NCBI GenBank assembly: GCA_047967505.1
Contig: CM106539.1
Source of the DNA: Dipteris shenzhenensis
Lineage: Eukaryota > Polypodiophyta > Polypodiopsida > Gleicheniales
Length of the DNA: 64,000 bases
Direction: 5' to 3' (one strand)
Positions 34,040 to 46,164 of the stretch are shown here, piece by piece (positions within the stretch are counted from its first letter, which is position 1; every line of letters starts with the position of its first letter). Below the pieces are notes generated by a model. It was not told the origin of the DNA. It searched no databases and worked only from the letters and a program-made list of their open reading frames with translations. Position numbers and translations under genes: made by a program.

Positions 34040-36690
34040 ACAAAATCAAAAGAGAGGGAATAGGAGTCCTCAGTGTCATCTGTATTGTCATCATTGAAGT
34101 AATCAAAGTAACTGAAACTCTTTGAATCTTCAGAGCTATCAGTGGCATCTGCCTGGGCTGAGCCTGGGCTTCACAAGGTGAGTCAGGTTCCTTTTTGACC
34201 TTTGTGGAGGGTACCTGATTAAAAAACTCAATGATCTCAGTAGGGACTTCAAAGGGTGTGGAATTATCAATCCCAAAGTAGCTTTGAGTGTGTTCTTGTA
34301 AGTCAGCATTGAAGATGGCAACCTCTGCTTGGAAAGTGTGGATCGATTCTATGATTTTCTTCTGGTCTTGTTCAGCCAGTTAACAAACAGTAAGTCAGCT
34401 TGCAAAATAACTTGGTTAAACTGAAGATTGTTCCTGGTTACCCATATAAACCAAAGTGCATGTGCTCTCAGGGGTGACTAGGTGTCTTGTTTTGTCCTTG
34501 AAGAGTCTCCAAGCAAGATGGCCTTCTAATTCACTGGCTCCCCTATCTCTAGTTAGACTATTTTCCATACCTTTCTGGCCATTGGACAAGCCACAAAGAG
34601 ATGGAAGATATCTTCATTAGTAGAGGGACAATTCATACATTTACCATTACCCTTCCCAATCCTGAGTCCTCTGATATTGGTCCACACAACTTTATGCAAT
34701 ATGAGCCACATCAAGGCAGATAGTTTGTCTGGAATTGAAGGAGACCAGATGGCACAGAACCTGAATTTCCATTTCTCTTTGGAGTCATGAAGTTTCCAAC
34801 TGTCATTTAGAGCCCTACAGAGATCACCCATGTCCCTACTTGGTGTGGGTATGGGGAAGAAAGAGGAACTTCCACCCAATTGAACTCCCTACTATACACA
34901 AGGAAAGATCCCCCCTTCCATTGTTGGCTACCACTCCAAAATTGTAATCTACTCATAACAAGTGACTGGCTTTTGTTGTTTATACTGAACTCTCTCCTAA
35001 TCTCTACCCAAGTTTTTTACCTTAGTTCTTATCTGCTCCACAGCTGCCCCCAGCTTTGCAAACCATTTTTAAATAGAAGAGCTACCTTGGCTATCTCTTC
35101 ATCAGAAAGAACAGCTTCTTTGAAAACAACAAAAATCCAAATTGAGTCCAAGGTCATAAAGGCACCTTTACCTGAAAAGTCAATTTCGCTTTTAATCCCT
35201 TCAAAATCTATCCAAAGAGAGACCCAAAGCTGGCTGCCTTTAGGTTTGCAGGGTTCTGGGTTACAAATAGCTGATAGTATGGGGTAGTTTTTCCACTTGA
35301 GAACTCTGAGGGGTCTTGGGGAGCTGACATTCCTAAGGAGAAGTTGAGCGCAGGCTTCAATAGGGTTTAGGATTGCCTTTAAAATCTAGGTTGAGGAGAG
35401 TTTTGGAGCAACATGTTCTATGTCAATAACTCCTAATCCACCCTCCTGCTTGAGTTTAATACAGAAGTCCCACTTGACCTTGGGTATCTTGCCTCCCCAC
35501 AGAAAAGATCTACAAATTTTTATGAATCTATTAATTCCAGCTTTGGAGGGGGACCAAGTTGTGAGGTAGAAGATAACAATAGGATAAATGCAATGGTTGA
35601 GAACAGTTCTTCTTCCTACCAGACTAGCCTGAAATCCTCTCCATTTCTCCATCTTGTTTTGGAATCAGTCCCACCTTTGCTTGAGGGAAATATCAAACCC
35701 CATGGGGATATGCAGCAGCCTAAAGACTGAGCAATACTTGACCCTCTGGTATCCCATCCCTTCCAACACTTGATGTTAATCACCTTTGACAGTTGCATAT
35801 CCAGTTTTTGAGTGATTGATTTTGGACCCAGAGGCTTTGCAAAAAATATCTAAAGACTCCATGGCCACCTTGATACATTGTGACTCATTCTTGAGGGTTA
35901 AGTTTGTATCATCAGCAAACTGTTGATAGATAAGGTGCTTGCCTAAGGGTAGCTCACTACCTTGAACTTGTTTTCTTGGCTTTGTTGATGGAGAAGCCAT
36001 CCCAGGGAGTCTGCTGTAATTGCAAAGAGTAAAGGGGCAATAGGGCACCCCTGCCTTATAGATCTTTTAAGCTCAAATGGTTGGCTCATGATCCCATTAA
36101 CACAAATCTTTGCTGTAGCATTTGCGAGGAGGAGTTTGATGAAAGAAATGTAAAGGGGGCCAAGTCCCGTATCACCTAGAGCTTGGATGATGAAATCCCA
36201 TTTAAGTCTATCATAAGCCTTGTCAAAGTCAACCTTTAAGAAGAATATGTCCTGTTTTGTTTCTCTGGCATACTCACATCCCTCCCAAATGTTGATGATA
36301 GCTTCAAGTAAATGTCTGCCCTTTATGAAGCCTTTCTACTCTGAGTAGGATCCACTTGGCCATTCTGTTTTTAATCCTCAAAGCCAGAGCTTTAGCAAAT
36401 ATTTTATAGCTACATATGAGCATATTAAGAGGTCTCCAGTTCCTTAGCTCAGTCTTATCTCCTTCCTTAGGAATAAGTTTTATAACACCACCATTGATAT
36501 GTGTAGGTAAAAACCCACTTTCAACACTTTCCTGCCATAAGAGAAGGAGGTATGGGCCAACAGTGGACTAGAATCTTTTGTAGAATTAAATTGGTAGTCC
36601 ATTCTCACCTGGTGTTTTACCATCAGACAGTATCTTTGTTTTTCAAAACTTTGAAGTATCTACACAAAGGATTAACATTGAGGTATCGCA
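34040..36690 (-). pseudogene. L1-type LINE ORF2 remnant
   Basis: Read on minus: 36590-36370 gives VIKLIPKEGDKTELRNWRPL and SYKIFAKALALRIKNRM, followed by a stretch matching the RT fingers but with stops. About 35930-35900 gives QFADDTNLTLK, the F/YADD catalytic motif. 35652-35386 gives FLWGGKIPKVKWDFC, and 34879-34553 gives the zf-RVT region (KFRFCAIWSPSIPDKLSALM, then CMNCPSTNEDIFHLFVACP). Several stops and frameshifts make it non-functional. The region below 34550 looks like its tail. It belongs to a different LINE family from the neighbour at 33640. Confidence 0.8.
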
Positions 36691-36699
36691 GTAAGTCCA

Positions 36700-39500
36700 T
36701 TGTATAACACTTTGTTTTATAAAAAATTGATGAGGGTGGGAATCAATGGGACAACATTGCTCAAAAAAATGACAGCATAGTGTTTCCAAAGACTTGCTAG
36801 CCCTTTGTAATGCTCCATGGTGAAATAAGAATTTTACTTTATGTACTATCCAAATACGTGTAATCTCCTTTATTAATTGAATGTGTTCAAAATCTATTTA
36901 AGATGTGAAGCAAAGTGATTTATTTCTAGACTCAGACCATATTTCTTACAATGCCATTGAAGAACAATCCAACAAAAAGAGACTTTCCATCTCCATATTG
37001 ATTTAGAAGAATAGTGTGCACTTGCACAAAAATGACAAAAGGGTCCATAAGTAGGTGACATGCAAAGAGACAACATGAGGATAAACGGCTTACATCATAT
37101 CAATTTATGGTGTGATGGAGGCATTTAGCTGAAATGTCCAATAAGAAAACCTACTTCTCCATTTTCTAATTTGACAACATTGTAAAAGCTAGTAAGGGAC
37201 TACATGGATAAGTCATAACCCAATCTACTATTGTAGAAAAGTAGAACCACTTGTATTAACAAGAGATGGAGATAAAATTGTACTAGATAGTAGAAAGCTC
37301 TAGAATGCAAGAGAAAATATAGAAGGAGAGCAAATAACACACGAAGACAAAGGAGAAGTTGAGGAAAAAGACACTCCATTGAGAGAGACTTAAAAATGGA
37401 AAATTCACAACATTGCATAATTTAAAGATGGCAATGGGAATGCAAGCATAGAGTTAAAGAAGCAGTGTAAGTTTTCTTTTGCTTTTTCTATTTTGAATGA
37501 ACACAAAGAAAATTATCACTCAATGATAATAATGATTGAGCATAGAAAAAATCTTGTGTGTGCTTGTTGTAGGAAGATCCTAAAGTCTCAAAAGGAGAAT
37601 GCTGATCCTAATGCCTGCTCTAGTAAAACAAATGAAGGTGTCAACTACTATTGCAAAAAGCATGCTAGAGAATAAAATTTTAAAACAATCAAATACACAG
37701 TTGTGCAACAATTTGTAGATAGCAACAAAGTTGATCTAAACATAATCCAAGAGGCACTTGGTGAGAAGGGAGTGAGAAGGAAAGGTTACACCTCTATTTT
37801 CAAATAAATTTCATCAACCTTGAAAGACAAGAGGATAAAACTTGTACTCTTACCAAAGGTGTGGCAAGCGGATGATAATATTGGACATTTTTTGCATATT
37901 AAAGGGGTGTAGGAAGGTGATAAGGGAAGCACTGTGTATAGTCATTGGAACAATATCTTTGTCAATCTTGAACAAGTACAAAGGAGAATGATTGAATTTT
38001 ATGGTGTCACATTTGAAGAGTTCCAAGGACATCTCTGACCTTAGTGCCACAAAGTCCAGTGCAGAATCTTCCTCTCTCTCCTTGTCTAGGTTGATCCCCT
38101 CCTATTTGTCTTGCTCTTGGGACTCTCAATACTAAGGGTCCTATGCTACTTCCTCCTTCTCTTGCATCTCCTCTTCATTTTAATTTTGAGCATTTGGATT
38201 CCAAGGTTTCTCTGTTGCTTCCTCCTCCTCTTACATCTTCTCTTCATCTTATTCTTGGGCTTCTTGATTCTAGGGTTTCTCTACTAATTCCTCATCCTCC
38301 TGCATCTCCAAGCTTTGGTCAGTGATAATTTTGTAAAAGTTAAGGTACATTACAAAGGACAAACTCTCCTCTAGAAGTCTACACTTTGTATTGTGTCTAT
38401 TGCACTTTTTCTTAATATGCTATGGGGAGAGCTCATATCTTTAATTAATGGAGTTCTTGGACTTCTCAGCTATCACTATAATGAACATGTCATAAAAGAT
38501 ATGGAAATCTTGGTGGGCATTGCACTTATGGAGGAAGTCAAAGAGCATTTCGTCACATGATTTCCTTTCTTCTCCTACCATGGCACCTTCAAGGACTAGT
38601 GATCTACTTTCCTTGGAAATAGTTGAAACTTCCTCTTTTGTTGTTTTCTTTTTTTCTATAGTGTTGTAAACTATCTTTTTGTAGACATTAACACAAGAAA
38701 CCAATTCACATAAAGTGAAGAGTTTACTACGTTAAGGATCCTCCCTAAAGAAAATACTAAAAGAGAACTCTATAGTCCTTTTGTCCTGCCCTTATCTCTT
38801 TGATCTGACAAAGGAAATATGTTTTCAAATTATAAACAAGTAAAATTGAGCATAGCATGAGAAAATCTACAAACTATGCCTTTTGCCTATTGGGATGAGG
38901 TCCAATAGCCAAAATTGCTTCTTAAGTTCTTTTTTCATAAATGTGCTCAAGAAAGCAATTTGGGCTGTTGGGTAGGCTTCCACCATCTTAAATCACATTG
39001 TTAAGCACTATTTCCACATCTATGCTCAACCAAGATATCAGGGTTCCAAAAAACCTCCCAATAAGCTAGATCGCTTCCTTGATAATGTAAACACAAGAAC
39101 ACCAAGACATATAGAGTGATGATTCCACCTAGTTGAGGATGGTCTCTGAATATAAAGCTAGAAGCGGAGTCTGGAGTTCTTTTCTAGGACTTCTTGCTTT
39201 ATCTTTTGGATCTTATAAACCAATTTTCAAGAAGGCCAAGAGTTTTGGATTCAAGAAGTGGTGCAAAGTAAAGGACAAAGACTAGTAGGGCTTCTATATT
39301 TAGTGTCCTAAATTTGGCATGCTGTTATTTAATGCCCAAATATGGGACCCACTTCTTCAGGCAACATGTTACCATTTTGGTAGGTGGCTATTTATAGAGC
39401 TCTCTTTCCCTCACTTGTCAATTTCAAGGGATCTTCCACCTCATTTGTTGCTATTACCTCTATCTTTCACTCCAAGAGCAAGCATCATGTGCAAGCCAAA
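36700..39500. other. AT-rich spacer, degenerate 70-bp repeat at 38100-38330
   Basis: Open frames here are short. 37493-37675 contains VCACCRKILKSQ and YYCKKHARE, a Cys-rich stretch of unknown meaning. At 38100-38330 three diverged units, each with a CTTCCTCCTTCTCTTGCATC-like start and an AGGGTTTCTCT-like end, form a degenerate tandem repeat. No gene can be supported. Confidence 0.45.
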
Positions 39501-39510
39501 TCTACCATAA

Positions 39511-40060
39511 GACACGGTCTGCAATTTCCTTGGTAGAATGCTTAGAGAATCAAGTTGTGCAATGTATAGTATGTAAGCAATCTAGCCTCGGGAGCACTCC
39601 GATCTCTTGACACGGTCTGCAATTCCTCTGGCAGAATGCTTAGAGAATCAAGTTGTGCAATGTATAGTATGTAAGTAATCTAGCCTCGGGAGCACTCCGG
39701 TCCCTTGACACGGTCTGCAATTTCCTTGGCAGAATGCTCACAAGAATCAAGTCATGCAACGTATAGTATGCAAGCAACCTAGCCTCGGGAGCACTCCAGT
39801 CTCTTGACATGGTCTGCAATTCCCTTGGCAGAATGCTGATACAATTAAGTTACGTATGTAATCTTGTAGCCTCAAGAGAACTCCGGTCTCTTGACACGAT
39901 CTGCAATTCCCCTAGAAGAATGCTCACAAGAATCAAGTCGTGCAATGCATATTATGTAAGCAATCTAGCCTTTGGAGCACTCCGGTCTCTTTACACGGTC
40001 TGTAATTCCCCTGGTAGAATGCTCACAAGAATCAAACCATACAAGAATCAAGACCTAGGG
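39511..40060. repeat. Minisatellite, 98-99-bp period, about 5.5 copies
   Basis: GACACGGTCTGCAATTTCCT and variants begin at 39511, 39609, 39707, 39806, 39893 and 39992, spacing 98, 98, 99, 87 and 99. Units share AATCAAGTTGTGCAATG and CTAGCCTCGGGAGCACTCC. The fourth unit carries a 12-bp deletion. Confidence 0.9.
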
Positions 40061-40379
40061 ATTTGCCTTCATTCCTCTAATATTAAATTGAGCATCTACA
40101 AAATATAGTTTATCTACCAAATTGTGCAATTAGTGCAAGTGATATGGATCTCATCGAAGCTTGAAACATCTCAAATCTCTAACTAAACTTTCGTGTGAAA
40201 TTCCATATTGTGCAGCAAAAGATGGATTGTAAAACTCTAAAGGACTACTAAAGGAAGAATAGACTATATCCAAGAAACTATGCATTCAATGTACAGGTGG
40301 TGTATGGCTTCCTTTAAAGATCCACCCATTCCAATTAGATATGTCAAAATAGCTCATTATTATTTTTACATATGGTCTC

Positions 40380-40682
40380 AAAATTGTGAGGGGAAGCATG
40401 GGTCCTTCAAAAGTTTGAATTGAAATATAGTAGAAATGGAATAAAGGGTGCTTTCCGAACTGAAAAATTGTCAAATGCATTAAGAATTAAGATCTGAATT
40501 CAATAAAGAGGCTATAATATTTCATCGTTCTAAAATTGTGAGGGGAAGCATGGGTCTTTCAAAAGTTTGAATTGAAATATAGTAGAAATGGAATAAAGGG
40601 TGCTTTTCAAACTAAAAAATTGTTAGATGCATTAATAATTAAGATCTGAATTCAATAAAGAAGCTATAATATTTCATCGTTC
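40380..40682. repeat. 151-bp tandem duplication
   Basis: AAAATTGTGAGGGGAAGCAT begins both units (about 40380 and 40532), and both end AATATTTCATCGTTC. About ten substitutions separate them. A looser duplication (GCATGCATCATATTGA / GCATGCATCATATTTGA) follows at 40955-41045. Confidence 0.88.
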
Positions 40683-41395
40683 CATAAATTTTTCTTTTAT
40701 ATCATATGCATCTACCATATGGTTTGAAATTTAGGATATTCTAAAAATTTTAAAAAAGTGATGCAAATACATAAATATATAAATTAAAGAAAAGTAAAGC
40801 AACATAAATTGAGAAAAAGGTATGGATTGAGTGATAATAAGCTTAATAACTTTGTGCACTTAACATGATTAAGTTGGATGCCTTTATGATGAGATGATAC
40901 GCACTATCTTTTCCTAATATAGAAAGTGGCATATAGGCAACATGATGCTAGTGCATGCATCATATTGAATATTAACACTGACACTAAATCAACATAATGC
41001 TACTACATGCATCATATTTGATATAAAAACTCCCATTAGATCAACATAAGGTTAAAGTTTGGGTCATCTTCTTATAAGTCTATGCCATTTTGTTCATAGT
41101 TCAATTCACGTTACTTCATGCAAATCTCTAATAGCTAGTGACAGTTTGGGACCGTGCAAGGGAAACAAAATTAGATAAGGTGGAGTAAATATATGAGATT
41201 TTGAAAATTGAAAAGATCAAAAGTTGAAAATACATTCTATTAGGTATTAGTATGGGTGTAAAGCATGCATCTCCACGACATACAAATTAAAGGGTTTTAT
41301 TCAATTATACAATACAATTTCTCATAAGTAGCATCTGTTTCAACTTACACTGAAATGTACAAGAGGAGGGCAAAAAATATAGGCTTCTTAAATGT

Positions 41396-41545
41396 TAAAT
41401 TTATTGAAGGGATATAATTATTGATCCAAAAATTCACAATAGGGGTATATAAAATATATAAAATGTGGTTACAGAGGGGTTTTTTAAATATCTTTTGAAC
41501 GCACGTTGTATAGCTAGCTTATGTAAGATGGACCCCCCGAGGGCC
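41396..41545 (-). mobile_element. MITE-like insertion in copia fragment, same family as 49886-50131
   Basis: On minus, the copia frame ending MLLA is followed by CTCGGGGGGTCCAT. A little further come ACGTGCGTTCAAAAG, ATATTTAAAAAACCCC and TCTGTAA, all with counterparts in the MITE at 49886. The second terminus was not found, so the left limit given is approximate. Confidence 0.5.
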
Positions 41546-42790
41546 AAAAGCATAGAGCCCTTCTGAATTTTCCAACTCTGAAAGCCAAAAGTGGTGTGAA
41601 AACCAGCATCATCTAGCTGACCCATTGAAATAAGACTCTTGGTCAGCTTAGGCACATGTCTCACATGTTTCAAAACAAATGCAGACCCATTTGCAATTTA
41701 TGTCACTTGCTCCCACTATGTCACATGCATAGTCATTTCCAAGATGCACACAACCTGTCTTTCCACTGTCATAAGGGGAGAACCATTCCCTATGGGGAGT
41801 AACATGGAATGAAGCACCAAAATCCAAAATCCAATCCTGGGAATATGCATCATCGGAAGTGCTAAGCAACTCTGTAGATAAACTAGACATGAAGAGAACA
41901 TCATTGTCACTATCATGTGTGACTGCATTGATCTCCTTGATCTTCACTTTTCCTTTGTCCTCCCTTGGACTCTCTTCCTTTTGATTTGCACCCCAATTTG
42001 CATTCTTTTTCTTATCCTTTTGCTCTCTTTTCAGCTTGTAGCAATCCTCCTTCATATGGCCCTTCTTGCCACAATGGTAACACTCAATGTTCTGTGCCCT
42101 AGATTTGCTACAAGACTTCCCTCTTTCTTGGGACTTCCCCCTGAACTGTCATCTGCCCCTTTGCACATTTAAGGCTGCATCCTGCTTGTTGCCATCCATA
42201 GACTTCCGTCTAATCTCCTCGGCCAACAAGCTACCCACAACATCATCAAATTTCAGTACTCCACCAGGTGCAGAGTTACTGACAGCTGTACGGAAGGTAT
42301 CCCATGAGGATGGCAATGAACATAAGAGAAATATTGCCTTAGTCTCCACATCAAAATTCATCTTCTGAGCCTGAAGCTGGCTGAAAATAATATTGAATTT
42401 ATTCAAGTGAGAAGCAACGGAGACCCCTTCCTTCATCTACAGCTCAAACAACCTCTTCATGAGGTAAACTTTATTAGAGGCAGTTTCCTTCTCATAAGTG
42501 GCACATAGTTTCTTCCACAAATCTTCTGTAGTTTGCTCATTTACTACTGTGAAATAAACTGACTTTGCAAGATGAAGTCTAATAGTAGACTTTGCTAATG
42601 CATCCAACTCATTCCAATCATCCTCAGACATATTTGCAATCTTAGCTTCAATCCCTGCCAAGGGTCTAATCTGCTTCTTTTGAATAACACATCCCTTATT
42701 TGTTCTTTCCACAAAGAAAAGTTTGTCCCATCAAACTTTTTAATGCTGAAAAAATCCTTTTCAGACATGGAAGAGGATGCCATGATGCAA
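41546..42790 (-). pseudogene. Ty1/copia gag-protease fragment
   Basis: On minus: the gag start MASSSMSEKDFFSIKKFDGT (42780), a UBN2-type gag region (VNEQTTEDLWKKLCATYEKE and LNKFNIIFSQLQAQKM), a zinc knuckle reading CHYCGKKGH-like then CYKLKRE (about 42080-42040), and a protease site WILDFGASFHVT in place of the usual DSGAS. It ends in HVPKLTKSLISMGQLDDAGF, just before the integrase. Frameshifts and a stop lie near 42700 and 42440. The pol half on the opposite strand at 43617 may come from the same family. Confidence 0.75.
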
Positions 42791-43616
42791 ATGAAACAAA
42801 ATCCCAAATGCTAGTGCCTACAAGAGAGAATCACACCAAATACCAGGTGCACCCAAATGTGTATGCCACAATAGAGTGAAATATCACCAAAACTCAAAGC
42901 TCAAAGCATCAAAAGATGCATCTGACTCATGTGCATATACTATGCATCCATATGAGCAAATCTGGCCCAAAAGAAAATGCCAATAAGTGCCAAATAACTC
43001 AAGCATAAACACCGTCCACTGGCATATGCATCAATAATATGTCATCCAAGAGAGCATAGCACTATCAGTGCATCACCTGCAATGTGTCAAAGCTATCCCT
43101 CAGCATAAAATAGCATCCATGTGCAAAGAGTCCATAAAAAATAGCATCCCATGAGGCAATTTGGGCCTATCAGTGCATCCAATAAGGACCGTAATGCATC
43201 CAAATGGCCTATAAATCATCCATCGCAATCTAATGCATACCACAAATGAGCGCACACTACTCAAACTGCAACTAGAGTGATCTGCATAAGGTATGCTCAA
43301 GAAATCATAGTCCCATGGTAATGACCGCTACTGAAAATAGAACTTGAGATGCCTCAAAACATGGGCGCCATTGCATAATCGGTCCGCTTTGGAGTGGAAA
43401 TTCGGTTTCTTTCAAACCCACATACTATTGTTGCATAATGTGAGTATGGCTCCAATTGGAAGTTAAGGTAGACTATAACTTGCAATATTGGTATAGTTAC
43501 ACATAGTAAAATAAGTTTTATTTTCGATAAGGAAATTGTGGAAAAGCTTGCTCGCTTTTTTGGACCCGCTCGTTTTTCCTCGCTCGCTCTATCGACTGCC
43601 TCCAAAAAGAGCTTCA
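42791..43616. other. Sequence between opposed copia fragments
   Basis: No gene is recognised. The left part is the upstream leader of the minus-strand gag fragment. The right end (about 43555-43616) is GC-richer, with GCTCGCTTTTTTGGACCCGC, and abuts the pol fragment without an LTR. It could hide an inversion breakpoint. Confidence 0.4.
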
Positions 43617-44827
43617 AAAGAAGCTAGATCCTAAGTCTAGGAAATGCATCTTTCTGGGTTATGGTGAAAGTGGAGAGATGGGCTACCGTCTCTGGGATCC
43701 AGAAGCAAAGAAGATCATACACAGCCATGATGTAGTCTTCAATGAGAAGAAGATGCATAAGGCACCCATGAGGGATGTGGAAATGAGGAGAATCACTTTC
43801 CAGGATGTGAATCCACCTAAATATGTTGATAGACAGCAAGCTGTCCATGCACCAAATGTGCAAGAAATGGTACCACCAAATACTCCCACAGGTATACAAT
43901 CAAGGGTAGATGATGGATCATCTATTGGTGGAAATGATGAGCCAAATGTGGCTGATATGCAGGTGGGACAGCAAGCTGAAATGCCCTTGAGAAGATCATC
44001 TAGAGTGTCTAGACCGCCTGATAGGTTTGTTCTAGGGGTAGACTATGTGATGCTTACTGATTGCGGGGAGCCTTCTTGCTACAGAGAGGCTATGATGTGT
44101 GAGGATCAACGCAAGTGGGAGTATGCTATGCAATCAGAGATGAGTTCACTTATGAAGAATAAGACTTGGGACTTGGTTTCTTTGCCACATGGAAAGAAAG
44201 CATTGCCATGTAAATGGGTCTACAAAATGAAGGTCACAAGTGATGATGTGCCTAGGTGCAAGGCCCGTTTGGTTGCTAAAGGGTTCAAGCAAGAGAAGGG
44301 TGTGGACTTTGATGAGATATTCTCTCTGGTTGTGAAGATGACCACACTTAGATGCATGCTTGGACTAGTGGCAGCAGAGGATATGGAGCTTATGTAGATG
44401 GATGTCAAGATAGCTTTCTTGCATGGGGATTTGCATGAGGAAATCTACATGGTGCAGCCGGAAGGCTTTGAAGAAAAGGGCAAAGAACATTTAAATTGCA
44501 AGCTAAAGAAGAGTCTCTATGGTCTTAAGCAAGCGCCTAGAGAATGGTATCAAAAGTTTGATGCTTTCATTCGGTCCCAAGGTTTTAGAAGGAGTGAAAT
44601 TGATCACTGCCTCTACACTAAAAGGGCTAAGGATAGTAGCCTGATAATCCTAGCACTACATGTGGATGATATGCTATTGGCTAGCAAGAATACTTGTGAG
44701 CTAGATGCATTAAAGGCCAAGTTGCATGAGGCCTTTGATATGAAGGATTTGGGACTTGTAGGTCATATTCTTGGTTTGTGCATCACACGTGATCAGAGTA
44801 GGAAACTCCTTTGGCTTTCACAAAATA
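43617..44827 (+). pseudogene. Ty1/copia integrase-end and reverse-transcriptase fragment
   Basis: The frame begins at KKLDPKSRKCIFLGYGESG, the C-terminal end of copia integrase. Next comes a linker, then the RT: CKWVYKMKVTSDDVPRCKAR, MDVKIAFLHGDLHEEIY, LYGLKQAPREWYQKF and LHVDDMLL. A TAG at 44395-44397 stands where the neighbouring complete element has CAG (Gln). The fragment stops abruptly at 44827, where copy C of the duplicated segment starts (AAGGCCTTCAACCTTGCATT). RNase H and LTR are missing. Confidence 0.85.
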
Positions 44828-45269
44828 AGGCCTTCAACCTTGCATTGTTGTAATTTTCTTCTAGCCATGATATCTATGAGATATTTGAAAGCTGTCCATG
44901 TGCCCCACCCAAGGACTAGTCAAGGGAATGGTTCCTAGTCCCTATGCCCACAAGGAAATGGGGCTAGATGGGACTACTCTTGAGCTCATGTTTTGGACTC
45001 TCTTGAAGGGAGACATGGCCTTTGTTTTTTCTATTTTTGCATGTACTCTGTATGATGCACTATATGTTGTACATCACAAGTTGCACTAAGACATGGATTT
45101 TGTATATTCATATATTGTATGCGATTTGCAAACTTGCACATAGTTTTACTGTGAGATAGAAGGTTATGCTAGCTCTAAAGTGCAAGCATGCTAAAGGCAC
45201 AACATAAGCTAGTTAATCAAATGCTTTAACATCAATTGTTGCTAGAGTAGATAAATAGTATGCACAAGA

Positions 45270-45621
45270 TGTTGAGATATTGAGCTCCACTTGCGATATG
45301 CCAGGGTGACTGTTGTGCATTTATGTCACCGACTTGTTAGCTGGAGATGCGGTTGGTACACCGCCCACGAATAATAGCTGGATGACAGCTATCCTTATCT
45401 ACTCTAGTTTGTGGCTCAGTTAGTATGCCACCTTAGTTAGTTGAGTTTGGTTTGAGACCCACATATAGGGTTCTTCTATTTCTTTGTACAAGAGTTCTTT
45501 TGGCTTTCACAACTAAGAAGAGGAAAACTATTTTCAGCCTCCACCTTTGTGTGTATTCCCCCATTGTGATTGTGAGAAAGCTGCAAGTGAGACTCCTTCC
45601 CTCTCTCCCACTATCTTCACA
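45270..45621 (+). repeat. 5' LTR of the copia element
   Basis: 352 bp, TG...CA ends. It differs from the 3' LTR at six positions, all transitions (about 1.7%), indicating a fairly recent insertion. No clear TATA box was found. Confidence 0.95.
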
Positions 45622-45637
45622 TGGTATCAGAGCCTTG
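45622..45637 (+). promoter_or_regulatory. Primer binding site
   Basis: TGGTATCAGAGCCTTG directly follows the 5' LTR; it is complementary to the 3' end of initiator tRNA-Met, the usual plant copia primer. Confidence 0.92.
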
Positions 45638-46164
45638 TTCGTGGTAAGGAGCTCAAGAAAGCAAGCCAAGTTCGTGGTGTCCTGGTAAGAGGACCAGTGT
45701 TGCTTTCCTATTTCGAGTTTGGGAGCAAATCTCTGCAAGTAGCATAGCCAGAAGTACAGGAGTGCACTATTTCAGATTGAGACGCCCTTTGCGGTGTGGC
45801 GAGAGCGCAGTATATGCTACGGGAGAGGGCGAAGCCCATAGTGACTTTATTTTTTTGATTTGAGGCCGTTTCGGGGCCCGTTTTGAAGGCAGAAGTTCTT
45901 CGCAGGCACTCAGAAAAAGGTCCTGTTTTTGCTGTGCGACCACTGTTCTGCGGGTCGGTGAAAAGGTGCCGCAGAAATTGCATCGTATCCCTGTGTGCAG
46001 AGATATTGGGAGTTGCAGATTCATGCCTGTTGCCTGTTGATGTAAAATCGTCACTAGGAAGTGACTGTGTGGTGAAATACCACTTTCGTCAGTTTTGCAG
46101 ATCTGCCCGTGTGAGGCAAAAGCTGTGTTTTTTGCAGTGACAGAATATTTTGCAGTGTTCTGTA

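Noticed and set aside
44828-45090. Copia RT fragment continuing into AFNLALL
   Set aside because: From 44828 the sequence is copy C of the duplicated segment, as shown by identity with 27789 onward; the apparent continuation is accidental.
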